64,000 nucleotides of DNA from contig OY970164.1 in assembly GCA_963706555.1 (NCBI GenBank), positions 434,001-498,000 of the forward strand, read 5' to 3'. Positions 1-7,903 of the stretch are shown piece after piece. The translations under genes and the position numbers were made by a program. Source of the DNA: Bog-473 sp963706555 (GTDB taxonomy: Bacteria; Actinomycetota; Acidimicrobiia; Acidimicrobiales; RAAP-2). The notes below the pieces were generated by a model, which worked only from the letters and a program-made list of their open reading frames with translations, had not been told where the DNA came from and did not search any database. How positions within the stretch are numbered: the stretch's first letter is position 1; each line of letters opens with the position of its first letter.

Positions 1-599
1 GCGTCTTCCAGCACGGGTGCCGCGAGACGTCCATCGATGCCGGCAGGCTCCGCGACTCCCGCTCGCGGAGCGCCACTGAGGGCAAATGCGGGTGGATGGC
101 TTCCATGGTGCGACGCACCCTTCTTGGCGGACGCGAGAGTGAAGATGGCCGAGGCGAGAATCACGAGGGCCAAAAGGAAGGAAAGCCCGGGATCAAGGCG
201 TGATCCGCTCTGCACGGCCATCGACATCGACATCCCCGACGTGGCTTCGTTCGCACCTCGCGGAAACGCATACATCAAGAGCATGGCCAAGCTCATCACG
301 GCATGGATCAGATAGTGCGACAGGTGGAAGCCGTACCGTTGGATCGACACGGCTCCGCACAGCGAGAACCAAACCAACAACGAAGCGAAGACGACTTCCC
401 ATGTCCGACTTGAGCCGAACGCCCAGTCAGCGATGAACATACCGGCCATCGACACGCCCATGAGAACGTGGGCGACATCGACGTCCCAGCCGGCTGGGCG
501 GTGACCGGCCACCGTCACGACGAGGAGAACAAGTGAGTAGGCGGCGACAAGGAGCATCAACGTGGCGAACACGTAGTAGAGCCACTGGGGATTCGCCAT
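1..599 (-). CDS. DUF5134-like multi-pass membrane protein, 3' end beyond the window
   Basis: About 199 codons are visible from an ATG at 597-599; no stop appears before the window edge, so the C-terminus is missing. The protein opens with a hydrophobic helix (MANPQWLYYVFATLMLL) and has about five or six predicted membrane segments. It contains a stretch of Met and His residues (HVLMGVSMAGMF, then later MSMSMAVQSG). Layout and composition resemble the actinobacterial DUF5134 family of unknown function; this is recognition by eye. Met/His-rich membrane helices can bind metal, but that is only inference here. It lies 6 bases downstream of another membrane-protein gene on the same strand, so the two are probably co-transcribed. 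Confidence 0.6.
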   Translation of the reverse strand, partial: MANPQWLYYVFATLMLLVAAYSLVLLVVTVAGHRPAGWDVDVAHVLMGVSMAGMFIADWAFGSSRTWEVVFASLLVWFSLCGAVSIQRYGFHLSHYLIHAVMSLAMLLMYAFPRGANEATSGMSMSMAVQSGSRLDPGLSFLLALVILASAIFTLASAKKGASHHGSHPPAFALSGAPRAGVAEPAGIDGRLAAPVLED

Positions 600-605
600 G
601 ACCCG

Positions 606-1634
606 CTATGCCTCAACGATCGAACCGCTCGGCGACGGACTTCTCGCCTCGTCGTTCGAAACCGAGCGAGCGGTCGTCAAAGGCCAGTAGAGCAACGCCA
701 GCAGAATGACGAGGGGTGCCGCATTGGGATCGGTCGCTCCGCCGGCCAGAATGCCGCCAAAATTCTGGATAGTCACCCAAATGACAGAGAAGGTGAGAAT
801 GGCCAACAGCAAGGTTGCTTTCCTGGCCCGGTCCGGTAGGTACACGCCCACGGCAACAACGACGCACACAACGGCGAGCACGATCGCGCACCCAGCGCCA
901 TGCTGCAGCAGGAACGACTCGGTGGACCCGTCGAGATGGACGAGCCATCCCGGCTCACCACCGACGAGGTCGGCCACCAGATCGCGGAGGGCCCGGGGCG
1001 AGCGCCCCGCGCCGACAATCGAGAAGACCGCTAACACACTCCAGACGACCGCCCAGATGGCTTTCGCTGCAGACTCCCCCACCGTTCGGGCCGCGACGAA
1101 GGGTGCGTCTGCGCCGTCGGTCGGCCACAGCAGCACGGCCAGGAGGGCGTAGAACAGTACGCCGCCGGGGCCACCGCCGAACGTCGTCGCCCCGCCGCCG
1201 AATATCGCCCCGAGACCTTCGCCGAACCACCAGACGGCGAGCGACCAGACAACGGACAGGCCGAGCGCGGCCTTGCACGTTCGTCGCCAGACGATCCCGA
1301 AGCCGATGAGGAACTGAATACCTGCGAAGATCGTGTTGGTCAGGATCGGCTGTCGATCGACCACGGATGCGTTCCACGTGATGCTGTGCGCAATCCAGGT
1401 CGGATTTCCTGTTGCCGTTCCACGCAGCATGCCGCTGAAGCCATCGGGTCCAGGGGTGAACATGAAGGGCTGGAGTTGGAGCACCGCATCGAGAAGCCAC
1501 AACGTCGCTACGACGAGGAGGCATGTGCGCTGAAGGTCCCTCGTCTGACGAGGCCCGTGCTCCTGCAGCCGCCGGGCGTCACCGGTGGGGGTCCCCCGCG
1601 GGGACCCGTCAACGTTCAACGCAGCGATGCTCAT
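606..1634 (-). CDS. multi-pass membrane protein, DoxX-like
   Basis: The 342-residue protein has about eight hydrophobic segments spread from residue 36 to near the C-terminus. It also carries a WWFGEGLGAIFGG motif between segments three and four. Both termini are polar (about 35 residues N-terminal). The arrangement of loops and the GxG-rich third segment resemble actinobacterial DoxX-like conserved membrane proteins, but no catalytic motif is visible and I do not assign a function. The start ATG at 1632-1634 is preceded by a GGGGAAG ribosome-binding site. A perfect inverted repeat lies 33-49 bases upstream. The DUF5134-like gene follows after 6 bases, so the two may work together at the membrane. 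Confidence 0.6.
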   Translation of the reverse strand: MSIAALNVDGSPRGTPTGDARRLQEHGPRQTRDLQRTCLLVVATLWLLDAVLQLQPFMFTPGPDGFSGMLRGTATGNPTWIAHSITWNASVVDRQPILTNTIFAGIQFLIGFGIVWRRTCKAALGLSVVWSLAVWWFGEGLGAIFGGGATTFGGGPGGVLFYALLAVLLWPTDGADAPFVAARTVGESAAKAIWAVVWSVLAVFSIVGAGRSPRALRDLVADLVGGEPGWLVHLDGSTESFLLQHGAGCAIVLAVVCVVVAVGVYLPDRARKATLLLAILTFSVIWVTIQNFGGILAGGATDPNAAPLVILLALLYWPLTTARSVSNDEARSPSPSGSIVEA

Positions 1635-1666
1635 CTACTTCCCCGGATCCTCACTCTCCGAGGTAT

Positions 1667-1683
1667 TACTACCAGCTGTAGTA
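1667..1683. promoter_or_regulatory. inverted repeat, candidate operator
   Basis: TACTAC, a 5-base spacer, then GTAGTA forms a perfect 17-base dyad. It sits 33 bases upstream of the start of the membrane-protein gene at 606-1634, in the only non-coding gap of that area. The size and symmetry fit a dimeric TetR- or GntR-type repressor site. No regulator gene is adjacent, so the partner is unknown. Confidence 0.4.
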
Positions 1684-1756
1684 GACGCGGCTCAACTCGA
1701 GCGGCCGTCTCCTTCTGCGGCTTCGGTGGGGGTGGCGCTCAGCTCGCCCCGAGCAG

Positions 1757-2572
1757 CTATCGCTTGTTCAATGACCCGGCGTCGACGGGGATCACCGAAC
1801 CGGTGACGTAGCGCGCATCTTCTGACACGAGCCACGCGATTGCATTTGAGACATCGATGGGCTCGATCAGGTCCACGGGCATCGCGTTGGTCAGGGCACT
1901 CGCCAGCGCGGGGTTGTACTTCATGAGGTCGTCAAAGTTGATGTTCGCTGCCATCGGCGTCCGAACCGCCGTCGGGGCGACGCTGTTGCACCTGATCATG
2001 TGCGGGGCGAGGAGATTCGCCCAGCACCGCATCAGGCCGATCACGCCGTGCTTGGCCACGGTGTAGCCGAGGAGTCCCGGTGAATCGCTTCCCGGGCCCA
2101 TGAGGCCACCCGTCGAGCTGGTGAGAACGATCGCTCCGCCTCGGCCGGCCTCGATCATCGACGGGATGGCGACGCGTCCGGTGTTCCACACGCCGGTGAG
2201 GTTGACGGCAATGGCGTCTTCCCAGTCTTGATCGCCAGGTATGGGGCTCCCGGGCCCGATGCCGGCGTTCGCCAACACGATCTCCACCGGTCCGAGTTCC
2301 GCCATGCCCGCTTCGAATGCGCTGCGCAGCGCCGCCACGTCGCGTACATCGGTCTGCGTCGCGATGATGCGCCGGTCAAGCGCTTCGACCTCCTTGACGG
2401 TCTGATCGAGATCGGCCGGCTCGGCCATCGGATAGCCGACGGTCTCGATCTGCGCGCAGATGTCCACGGCGATGATGTCAGCGCCTTCTTGCGCGAGGCG
2501 CACGGCATGGCTGCGGCCCTGGCCCCGTGCTGCTCCGGTGATGAACGCTACCTTCCCGTCAAGCTTTCCCAT
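1757..2572 (-). CDS. mycofactocin-coupled SDR oxidoreductase
   Basis: This is a 271-residue short-chain dehydrogenase. The N-terminal Rossmann motif is TGAARGQGR (residues 13-21). Next comes the NAD-selecting acidic residue in AVDIC, then NAG, a catalytic Ser in LTSSTGG, and YTVAK. Between AVDIC and DVRD is an insertion of about 35 residues (AQIETVGYP onward) typical of SDRs that keep NAD bound and pass electrons to the peptide-derived cofactor mycofactocin. Likely substrates are alcohols or sterol/terpenoid hydroxyls. The start is fixed by GAGGAGGAAGC just before ATG. It is immediately downstream of the P450 gene, with a second SDR of the same type beyond it. No mycofactocin biosynthesis gene lies in this window. 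Confidence 0.85.
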   Translation of the reverse strand: MGKLDGKVAFITGAARGQGRSHAVRLAQEGADIIAVDICAQIETVGYPMAEPADLDQTVKEVEALDRRIIATQTDVRDVAALRSAFEAGMAELGPVEIVLANAGIGPGSPIPGDQDWEDAIAVNLTGVWNTGRVAIPSMIEAGRGGAIVLTSSTGGLMGPGSDSPGLLGYTVAKHGVIGLMRCWANLLAPHMIRCNSVAPTAVRTPMAANINFDDLMKYNPALASALTNAMPVDLIEPIDVSNAIAWLVSEDARYVTGSVIPVDAGSLNKR

Positions 2573-2652
2573 GCTTCCTCCTCGGTGGTGGGCATTTCCC
2601 TTCAGCGATTGTCGCCGAACCGCGTGGCACGTGCTTCGTCACGTCTCGCTGG

Positions 2653-3849
2653 TTACGGCAGGAAGACGCGAAGCGTCTCCCAGCCCCGTACGGTCGACGT
2701 CGGGGCCAGACTGGCGTTGCCCCAATCGATCTCCCATTCGGGGAAGCGGGTGAGCACTTCCTCGAGGGCGATGCGGCCCTCGAGACGGGCCAGTGCCGCG
2801 CCGAGGCAATAATGGATGCCGTAGCCGAACGTCATCGGCTGGCCGGCTTTGCGGTGGATGTCGAACGTATCCCCGTCGGGATAACGCCGCTCGTCGCGGT
2901 TCGCCGCGCCGACCAAAAAGAGGATGGCGCTCCCAGCCGGCACGATCTGGCCATGGATTTCGACGTCGCGCGCCACGTAGCGGCCCACGTGCGGCGCCGG
3001 GGGTTCGAAGCGGAGGAGCTCCTCGATCGCGTTGGGGATCAGCGACGGATCGTCGACGAGCTGCTTGCGCTGATCGGGGTGCTCGGCCAGCACCTTTCCG
3101 GTCCATCCGATGAGCCGGTTGGTCGTTTCGTTGCCGGCCCCGGCAAGCACGTTGACGTAGATGAGCACCTCATCGCGGCTCAGGCAGCGCACGGTGCCCG
3201 TCTCGTCCTCGAACTCCGCATTCAGCAGCTGCGTCATCAGGTCGTCGGAAGGGTGCTCCGCCCTCCATGCGACGTAGTCTTCGAGGCCCGCTCCGGGGTT
3301 GAACCCCTGTGAGTAGTCCTGCGGTTGGCCCGGTTCGGTTCGGAGGCTCGCGTCGACCTTGTCCCGGACGGCCTCCTGGTCCTCTTCGGGGATGCCGAGG
3401 AGCATGCCGATCACGCGCATCGGCATCTGTGCGCCGAGATCGCCGATGAAGTCGAAGCCTCTCGTGCCTACGTGAGGATCGAGGGCGCGGGCGCAGAACT
3501 CCCGGATCTGCGGTTCGAGGGCGCTCATCTTCTTGGGCGTGAAGACCCGCGACAGGAGTTGGCGGTGCACTGTGTGCAGGGGTGGGTCCTCGAAGATGAG
3601 GGTGCCCACCGGCATCTCGATGTTCGCCTTGATGAGCTCGAGGATGCCGCCCCGCCCCGAAATGAAGGTGTTGCGATCGACGAGGCCCCGCTCGACATCC
3701 TCGAACCGGCTGACGGCAAAGAAGTCGTGCTTCTCGTTGTAATACAGCGGCGCTTCTTCCCGCAGCCGACGGAAGACAGGGTACGGGTCGGCATCGATCT
3801 CGACGTCGTAAGGGTCGTAGTAGACGTCGCTCGAATTGATCACGGACAT
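2653..3849 (-). CDS. cytochrome P450
   Basis: The protein is 398 residues, normal length for a soluble bacterial P450. It has the I-helix oxygen-activation motif AGAGNETT, the K-helix ExxR (EELLR), and the haem-binding loop FGYGIHYCLG with the thiolate ligand at Cys348. Such enzymes hydroxylate hydrophobic substrates using a ferredoxin and reductase, neither of which is adjacent. The family resembles actinobacterial CYPs acting on terpenoids, sterols or fatty acids, but the substrate cannot be read from sequence. It is flanked by two mycofactocin-type SDRs on the same strand, which suggests hydroxylation followed by oxidation of the new alcohol. An inverted repeat lies 34-59 bases upstream. 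Confidence 0.9.
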   Translation of the reverse strand: MSVINSSDVYYDPYDVEIDADPYPVFRRLREEAPLYYNEKHDFFAVSRFEDVERGLVDRNTFISGRGGILELIKANIEMPVGTLIFEDPPLHTVHRQLLSRVFTPKKMSALEPQIREFCARALDPHVGTRGFDFIGDLGAQMPMRVIGMLLGIPEEDQEAVRDKVDASLRTEPGQPQDYSQGFNPGAGLEDYVAWRAEHPSDDLMTQLLNAEFEDETGTVRCLSRDEVLIYVNVLAGAGNETTNRLIGWTGKVLAEHPDQRKQLVDDPSLIPNAIEELLRFEPPAPHVGRYVARDVEIHGQIVPAGSAILFLVGAANRDERRYPDGDTFDIHRKAGQPMTFGYGIHYCLGAALARLEGRIALEEVLTRFPEWEIDWGNASLAPTSTVRGWETLRVFLP

Positions 3850-3882
3850 GGTTCAGCCAACCCCGGTGTGCTCGGCGATAAT

Positions 3883-3908
3883 TTGGTGTCAAGGGATTAT
3901 GGCACCAA
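3883..3908. promoter_or_regulatory. inverted repeat upstream of the P450 gene
   Basis: Arms TTGGTGTCA and TGGCACCAA (one mismatch out of nine) are separated by 8 bases. On the P450 strand, the arm at 3887-3892 reads TTGACA, a good -35 hexamer, so a bound repressor would block the promoter. No convincing -10 follows at 16-18 bases. Likely a TetR-type operator for the P450/SDR unit; the regulator is not in the immediate neighbourhood. Confidence 0.4.
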
Positions 3909-3966
3909 TATGCCCCACCCTCAATCACCGAGGGATCCTCCCCGGCCGCCGCCCTGGCGCCTCCCG

Positions 3967-4824
3967 CTATTTAGGCCCGTTCGGCCACCGGAGCAGCGAC
4001 CCGGCATCGACCCGCAGCTGCTGACCTGTGACATAGCGGGACTCGTCGCAGCTGAGGAAGAGCACGGCGTTCGAGATGTCGATCGGCTCCACGTAGGGAA
4101 TGGGCATCGCCTGGAAATAGGTGAAGGCCGGGATGACGTCCTCGCGCGTCGGATTCTCCAGGTCGGGCCGGAACACCTGGTAGAGCTCCTTGTTGTGGAT
4201 CAGGTGGGTATTGACGTTGGTGGGATGGATCGCGTTGACCCGGATCATCCGCGCCGCCAGAATCAGGGCCATCTGCTCGACGTAGCCGACAAGGGTCCTC
4301 TTGGACCACGAGTAGCCCGAACCACCTGCCCCCATGGACCCCGTCTCGGTGGTGCCCGGCATCAAACCCGCATTCGAACCGGTGACGACGATCGCGGCAC
4401 CATCGGGAAGATGGGGAATCGAAACGGCGACGGTGTTCATGACACCGATGAGGTCCACGTCAGTGGCGTCGACGAAGTCCATCGGGTTCTCCACCCCCAT
4501 GGGCATGATCCCTGCGTTCGCCACCACGACGTCGAGGTGGCCGAACTCGGCCACGCCCTCGTCCACGACGGCTTGCAGCGCGTTTCGGTCGCGCACGTCA
4601 GCCTGTCGGGCAATAATCCGGCGGTCGAGGTTCTCCACCGCTTTGGCCGTCTCGGCCAGATCTTCCGGCGTGGAGAGTGGGTACAGGTTGGAGTCGATCT
4701 GCTTGCAGATGTCGATGGCGATGATGTCGGCGCCCTCTTCGGCGAGGCGAATGGCATGGCTCCTGCCCTGCCCGCGCGCGGCACCGGTGATGAACGCAAC
4801 TTTCCCTTCCAAGCGACCGGCCAT
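3967..4824 (-). CDS. mycofactocin-coupled SDR oxidoreductase
   Basis: The 285-residue dehydrogenase is closely related to the SDR at 1757-2572. It shares the start motif LEGKVAFITGAARGQGR, the acidic residue in AIDIC, and the extra segment after it (KQIDSNLYPLSTPEDL onward) that marks mycofactocin-coupled SDRs. It also has NAG, a Ser-containing VTGSNAG, YSWSK and a C-terminal VDAGSLL. I chose the ATG at 4822-4824, which has GGGGGAAC upstream, rather than an in-frame ATG 72 bases earlier that adds an unrelated leader. It lies upstream of the P450 on the same strand. The two SDRs differ in their C-terminal halves, so they probably take different substrates. Confidence 0.83.
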   Translation of the reverse strand: MAGRLEGKVAFITGAARGQGRSHAIRLAEEGADIIAIDICKQIDSNLYPLSTPEDLAETAKAVENLDRRIIARQADVRDRNALQAVVDEGVAEFGHLDVVVANAGIMPMGVENPMDFVDATDVDLIGVMNTVAVSIPHLPDGAAIVVTGSNAGLMPGTTETGSMGAGGSGYSWSKRTLVGYVEQMALILAARMIRVNAIHPTNVNTHLIHNKELYQVFRPDLENPTREDVIPAFTYFQAMPIPYVEPIDISNAVLFLSCDESRYVTGQQLRVDAGSLLRWPNGPK

Positions 4825-4955
4825 GGATGTTCCCCCTGAGTGAGTTTGGCAAATGTTGGACGAAACGTAAGTTAGCCCGATTGCGGGACGGTGCACTCCG
4901 CCGCACCGGAGGCATCCGGTGGGCTCGGAAGCCCGCTCCGTTCGTCCTCTGACGA

Positions 4956-5882
4956 TCAGGGTTCGACGACGACCCGAAAGACGCCCTTGGACTTGTCGCG
5001 CGCGACGCGAAACGCTTCCCGCGCGTCTTCGATCGGGAAGCGGTGGGTGATCAGCGTCCGCACCAGCTCCGGACGGAGCGCGAGCATGTCCGCAACCTCG
5101 GCGAACTCACGCCGGCCTTCGTGCCCGCAATACCCCAGCGACGGCGCGATGGCCACCTCCTTCATGAAGGACGCGTGGTGAGGCCATGCGATGTCACCGA
5201 AGACACCCATGTAGACGACGGTGCCGCCCGGTCGGGCCAGTTCCACGGCCCGGTGCAGCGAGCTCTCACTTCCCCCGGTCTCGAGCACCACGTCGTAGCG
5301 GCCGGAGGGGGCCACCGCTCCGATGAGATCGCGCGCGTCGAACTGGTGGGGATGCCGTGCCTCGATCGCGACGTGTTCGACGCCCATCGCCTGCGCCGAG
5401 GCCCCGGCCAGTATTCCGATCGCTCCCCCACCCACGATGGCGACCCTCGTGTCGGGACCGACGGACCCGATGTGGCAACCGTGCCATGCGACCGACGCCG
5501 GCTCGACCAACGACGCGTCCTTGACGTCCAGGCCGGCCGGAAGTGGGACGAGGGAACGGCGCGGCGCACGGAAATATTCACTCATTCCCCCGGGCGACAG
5601 CATGCCGAGTGCCGTCGTTCCCGCCGTGCAGAGATTGAAGTTCCCCTGATCGCACTCCGGGCAACCCGCACACCCGAAAATCGGCTCGACCGCCACCGCC
5701 GTGCCGTCCTCGAGGACTCCGGCGAACTCGTGTCCGGCGATCTCCTTGCTGCCGTACTGCAGGTACAGCAGATCGGAGGCGCAGATGCCCGCACCGGCGA
5801 CTCGCACGAGCTCTCCGTCACCGTGTGGTTCGTCGACGTCGACGATCTCGACCTCGGGTGGGGCATTCCGCACAGCTCGCAT
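4956..5882 (-). CDS. zinc-dependent alcohol dehydrogenase (MDR family)
   Basis: The 308-residue medium-chain dehydrogenase has a catalytic zinc site with Cys34 (GICASD) and His51-Glu52 (GHE). Four structural-zinc cysteines (71, 74, 77 and 85) lie in CAGCPEC...C. A Rossmann fold starts at VAIVGGGAIG. It would oxidise an alcohol or polyol with NAD(P). The chosen ATG at 5880-5882 follows GAGGGGCAAGAG; an upstream in-frame ATG adds 24 residues unlike the family. It is shorter than usual (about 340), mainly in the N-terminal domain. It follows the same direction as the P450/SDR block, so it may handle a product of the same pathway. Confidence 0.85.
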   Translation of the reverse strand: MRAVRNAPPEVEIVDVDEPHGDGELVRVAGAGICASDLLYLQYGSKEIAGHEFAGVLEDGTAVAVEPIFGCAGCPECDQGNFNLCTAGTTALGMLSPGGMSEYFRAPRRSLVPLPAGLDVKDASLVEPASVAWHGCHIGSVGPDTRVAIVGGGAIGILAGASAQAMGVEHVAIEARHPHQFDARDLIGAVAPSGRYDVVLETGGSESSLHRAVELARPGGTVVYMGVFGDIAWPHHASFMKEVAIAPSLGYCGHEGRREFAEVADMLALRPELVRTLITHRFPIEDAREAFRVARDKSKGVFRVVVEP

Positions 5883-6023
5883 CTCTTGCCCCTCTCGTGC
5901 CCGGGTACATTGCATGTCGCTGCCGTTCAGGTTGCGGCGCGCGTGGTGGCGCACGACGCCAACGCCCTCAATGTACCCGGGGATCGGATCAGCCGGCGGG
6001 TCCCGGGACGCCGTCCACAGCGG

Positions 6024-7148
6024 CTATTCGCCCGCCTCGACCGCCAGGCCGAAGAGCTCCGCATAGCGGTCGACCATCATGTGCCGGCCCTTCACAGTGG
6101 AGACGATGTCGCGCCCCACGATCTCGTCCTGGCCGGGGAACTGCCCGGCCCCGCCCCCGGGCCCGATGGGAATCACGATCGCCGTGCCCACCGAGTGGTA
6201 GTCGACCAGATCGGCGCTTCCGGCGGCCAGTGCCTTGATGTTGGCCGCCACCGTGACCGCCTGATGGCCGGCAAACCCCGCCATCTTGGCGTCCGCCGTC
6301 GAGAGGTCACCCAGCGCGAAGACAGTCGTCTGGCCGACAACCTGCAAGGTCGGGCCAACTTCGACGTACCCGTCCGCACGACGTGCCACCGCAAGCGATG
6401 CGCCGAGGTACCCGCTGTTGGGGACGACGCCGTAACAGCGGAACCAGATGTCTGCGGTGACCTCCACGCCGCTCTCGGTCACCACCGTGAAGGTCGCCAG
6501 CTCTCCCGGCTCCGGCTCCGGCGTCGGGGCGCCGCGCAGCGGGCTGCCCAGGACCAGTTCGATATTGAATTCCTTCAGCTGACGACGGAGCTCGGCCCGC
6601 AGCTCCGGCAGGTTGGGACCACCCAGCACGTCTGCCCGCTCGTCGAGGAGGACCACGTGCTTGTCGGGCCAGACGGCACGGATCTCACCGGCGAACTCAA
6701 TGCCGACCGGGCCGGCACCGAGGAGGAGGACCCGGTCGGCCCTGACGAGGGCATCATGCGCGGCGCGCAACTGGTCCTGCGCTCTCTGCGTGTCGACGAG
6801 ATCGGACTTGGCCGGAAATGCATAGCTCGACCCCGTCGCCAGCACGATGAACTCGGCCGGGATCTCCTCGCCCGACGCAGTGACCACGAGCCCGGGCTCG
6901 ACCTTGACCGCACGGTCCCGGACGACTCGGCCGTGGGCGAGCAATCCTGCGTAGGGCAGAAAGATCCTGGGCAGCCACGAGGGATCCACCAATGCCCTGA
7001 GAGCGGCGACATTGTGCATGAACGCATCCTTGGGCTCGACAAGCACGACGTCGGCTGTCTCGTCCAGTGCCTTGGCCACGTTGATTCCCCCGTAGCCGCC
7101 GCCCACCACTACCACCCTCGGTCGTGTTGCCCGGTCTGTCGTCGTCAC
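6024..7148 (-). CDS. FAD/NAD(P)-dependent oxidoreductase, NDH-2/AIF-like
   Basis: The 374-residue flavoprotein has two dinucleotide-binding folds. The FAD site is VVVVGGGYGG at the N-terminus, with LVEPKD following the second strand. The NAD site is VLLLGAGPVGIE near the middle. A late ALGDLS motif contacts the flavin. The pattern matches type II NADH dehydrogenase and AIF/FSP1-like quinone or disulfide reductases; no redox-active CxxC is visible, so quinone reduction is more likely. The GTG at 7146-7148 is preceded by GGGAG. The gene is divergent from a MarR regulator, and two palindromes lie between them, so control by that MarR protein is likely. Confidence 0.8.
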   Translation of the reverse strand: MTTTDRATRPRVVVVGGGYGGINVAKALDETADVVLVEPKDAFMHNVAALRALVDPSWLPRIFLPYAGLLAHGRVVRDRAVKVEPGLVVTASGEEIPAEFIVLATGSSYAFPAKSDLVDTQRAQDQLRAAHDALVRADRVLLLGAGPVGIEFAGEIRAVWPDKHVVLLDERADVLGGPNLPELRAELRRQLKEFNIELVLGSPLRGAPTPEPEPGELATFTVVTESGVEVTADIWFRCYGVVPNSGYLGASLAVARRADGYVEVGPTLQVVGQTTVFALGDLSTADAKMAGFAGHQAVTVAANIKALAAGSADLVDYHSVGTAIVIPIGPGGGAGQFPGQDEIVGRDIVSTVKGRHMMVDRYAELFGLAVEAGE

Positions 7149-7196
7149 AGGATCTCCCGCTTTCTCCGTTACGCTCCAATAGAGATCATATGAAGT

Positions 7197-7239
7197 ACAG
7201 ACGATCTGTGCAAGTGACCATCTGCAGAGCGAAATGGTC
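7197..7239. promoter_or_regulatory. two palindromes in the MarR/oxidoreductase intergenic region
   Basis: The first is a perfect 13-base palindrome, ACAGA-CGA-TCTGT (7197-7209). The second is GACCAT (7216-7221) and ATGGTC (7234-7239) separated by 12 bases. Both lie between divergent starts at 7148 and 7255. MarR proteins typically bind such dyads and repress themselves and a divergent target, so these are candidate operators. Confidence 0.5.
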
Positions 7240-7242
7240 TCG

Positions 7243-7248
7243 TAAGAT
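7243..7248 (+). promoter_or_regulatory. -10 box of a leaderless promoter for the MarR gene
   Basis: TAAGAT is followed by six bases and the GTG start at 7255. With this spacing the transcript would begin at the start codon. No ribosome-binding sequence precedes the GTG. Confidence 0.5.
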
Positions 7249-7254
7249 GGCCAG

Positions 7255-7827
7255 GTGAGCGAAGTCGTCAACCGGGGAGCAGATTCGATCCCGGCCGCGG
7301 GATGTGACGACGCGCTGGCCGATGACCTCGGGTGGGGACTCGGCGTGGTCTTCCGGGCCTACGTCGCCGCCGCCCACGCAGCAGTCTCCGAGCTCCCGGG
7401 CGGGCCACGGGGGTACCAGGTGCTCGCGGCAGCCGCGCATGGAACGGTCAGCAGCCAGCTCGCCCTGGCCCAACACCTCGGCATCGACCGCACGGTGATG
7501 ACCTACCTCATCGACGATCTCGAAGGCGCGGGCCTGATCGAACGTCGCCCCGATCCTGCCGACCGACGCGCTCGCCGCTTGGTCGCCACCGAGCAAGGCG
7601 CTGCACTGCTCCTCGAACTCGACCTGCGGTTGCAAGCCGCCGAGGCGCAACTCCTCGCCCCGCTCGACCACACGGCCAGAGAGGGCTTCCGCGCGCAATT
7701 GCGCGTCCTCGCCACGCAGATCAACGCATTCGAACCTGTCGACGATCCATGCGCGCTCGCAGAGCAGGTGGACGCCGAACTGCCGACTCCGCGAAAGCCC
7801 ACGCGATCGGGTCGTCCGCGGGGCTAG
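7255..7827 (+). CDS. MarR-family transcriptional regulator
   Basis: The 190-residue protein has a winged-helix core at about residues 45-130. It includes the recognition region LAQHLGIDRTVMTYLIDDLEGAGLI and the wing ERRPDPADRRARRL, whose DxRxR pattern is diagnostic for MarR. The C-terminal helices form the dimer. A tail of about 25 residues rich in Pro/Arg/Ser is poorly conserved. The GTG start is positioned for leaderless translation. The gene is divergent from the FAD oxidoreductase and 76 bases upstream of the amidohydrolase-fold gene. It probably senses a small aromatic or oxidant and controls one or both, through the palindromes at 7197-7239. Confidence 0.87.
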   Translation: MSEVVNRGADSIPAAGCDDALADDLGWGLGVVFRAYVAAAHAAVSELPGGPRGYQVLAAAAHGTVSSQLALAQHLGIDRTVMTYLIDDLEGAGLIERRPDPADRRARRLVATEQGAALLLELDLRLQAAEAQLLAPLDHTAREGFRAQLRVLATQINAFEPVDDPCALAEQVDAELPTPRKPTRSGRPRG

Positions 7828-7903
7828 CGGATCCTCCTCCCGCCGTGCGTGACGGATCGCGCGACTATGAAGTCCACGAGCGGAACAACGAGGAGGATCC
7901 CCC

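Noticed and set aside
3325..4839. Open frame of 504 codons on the plus strand
   Set aside because: Antisense to the P450 and SDR genes, without recognisable domain.
5043..7193. Long open frame of about 716 codons on the plus strand
   Set aside because: It runs antisense to two clear enzyme genes; its protein is rich in Arg/Asp/His and has no domain, as expected for GC-rich shadow frames.
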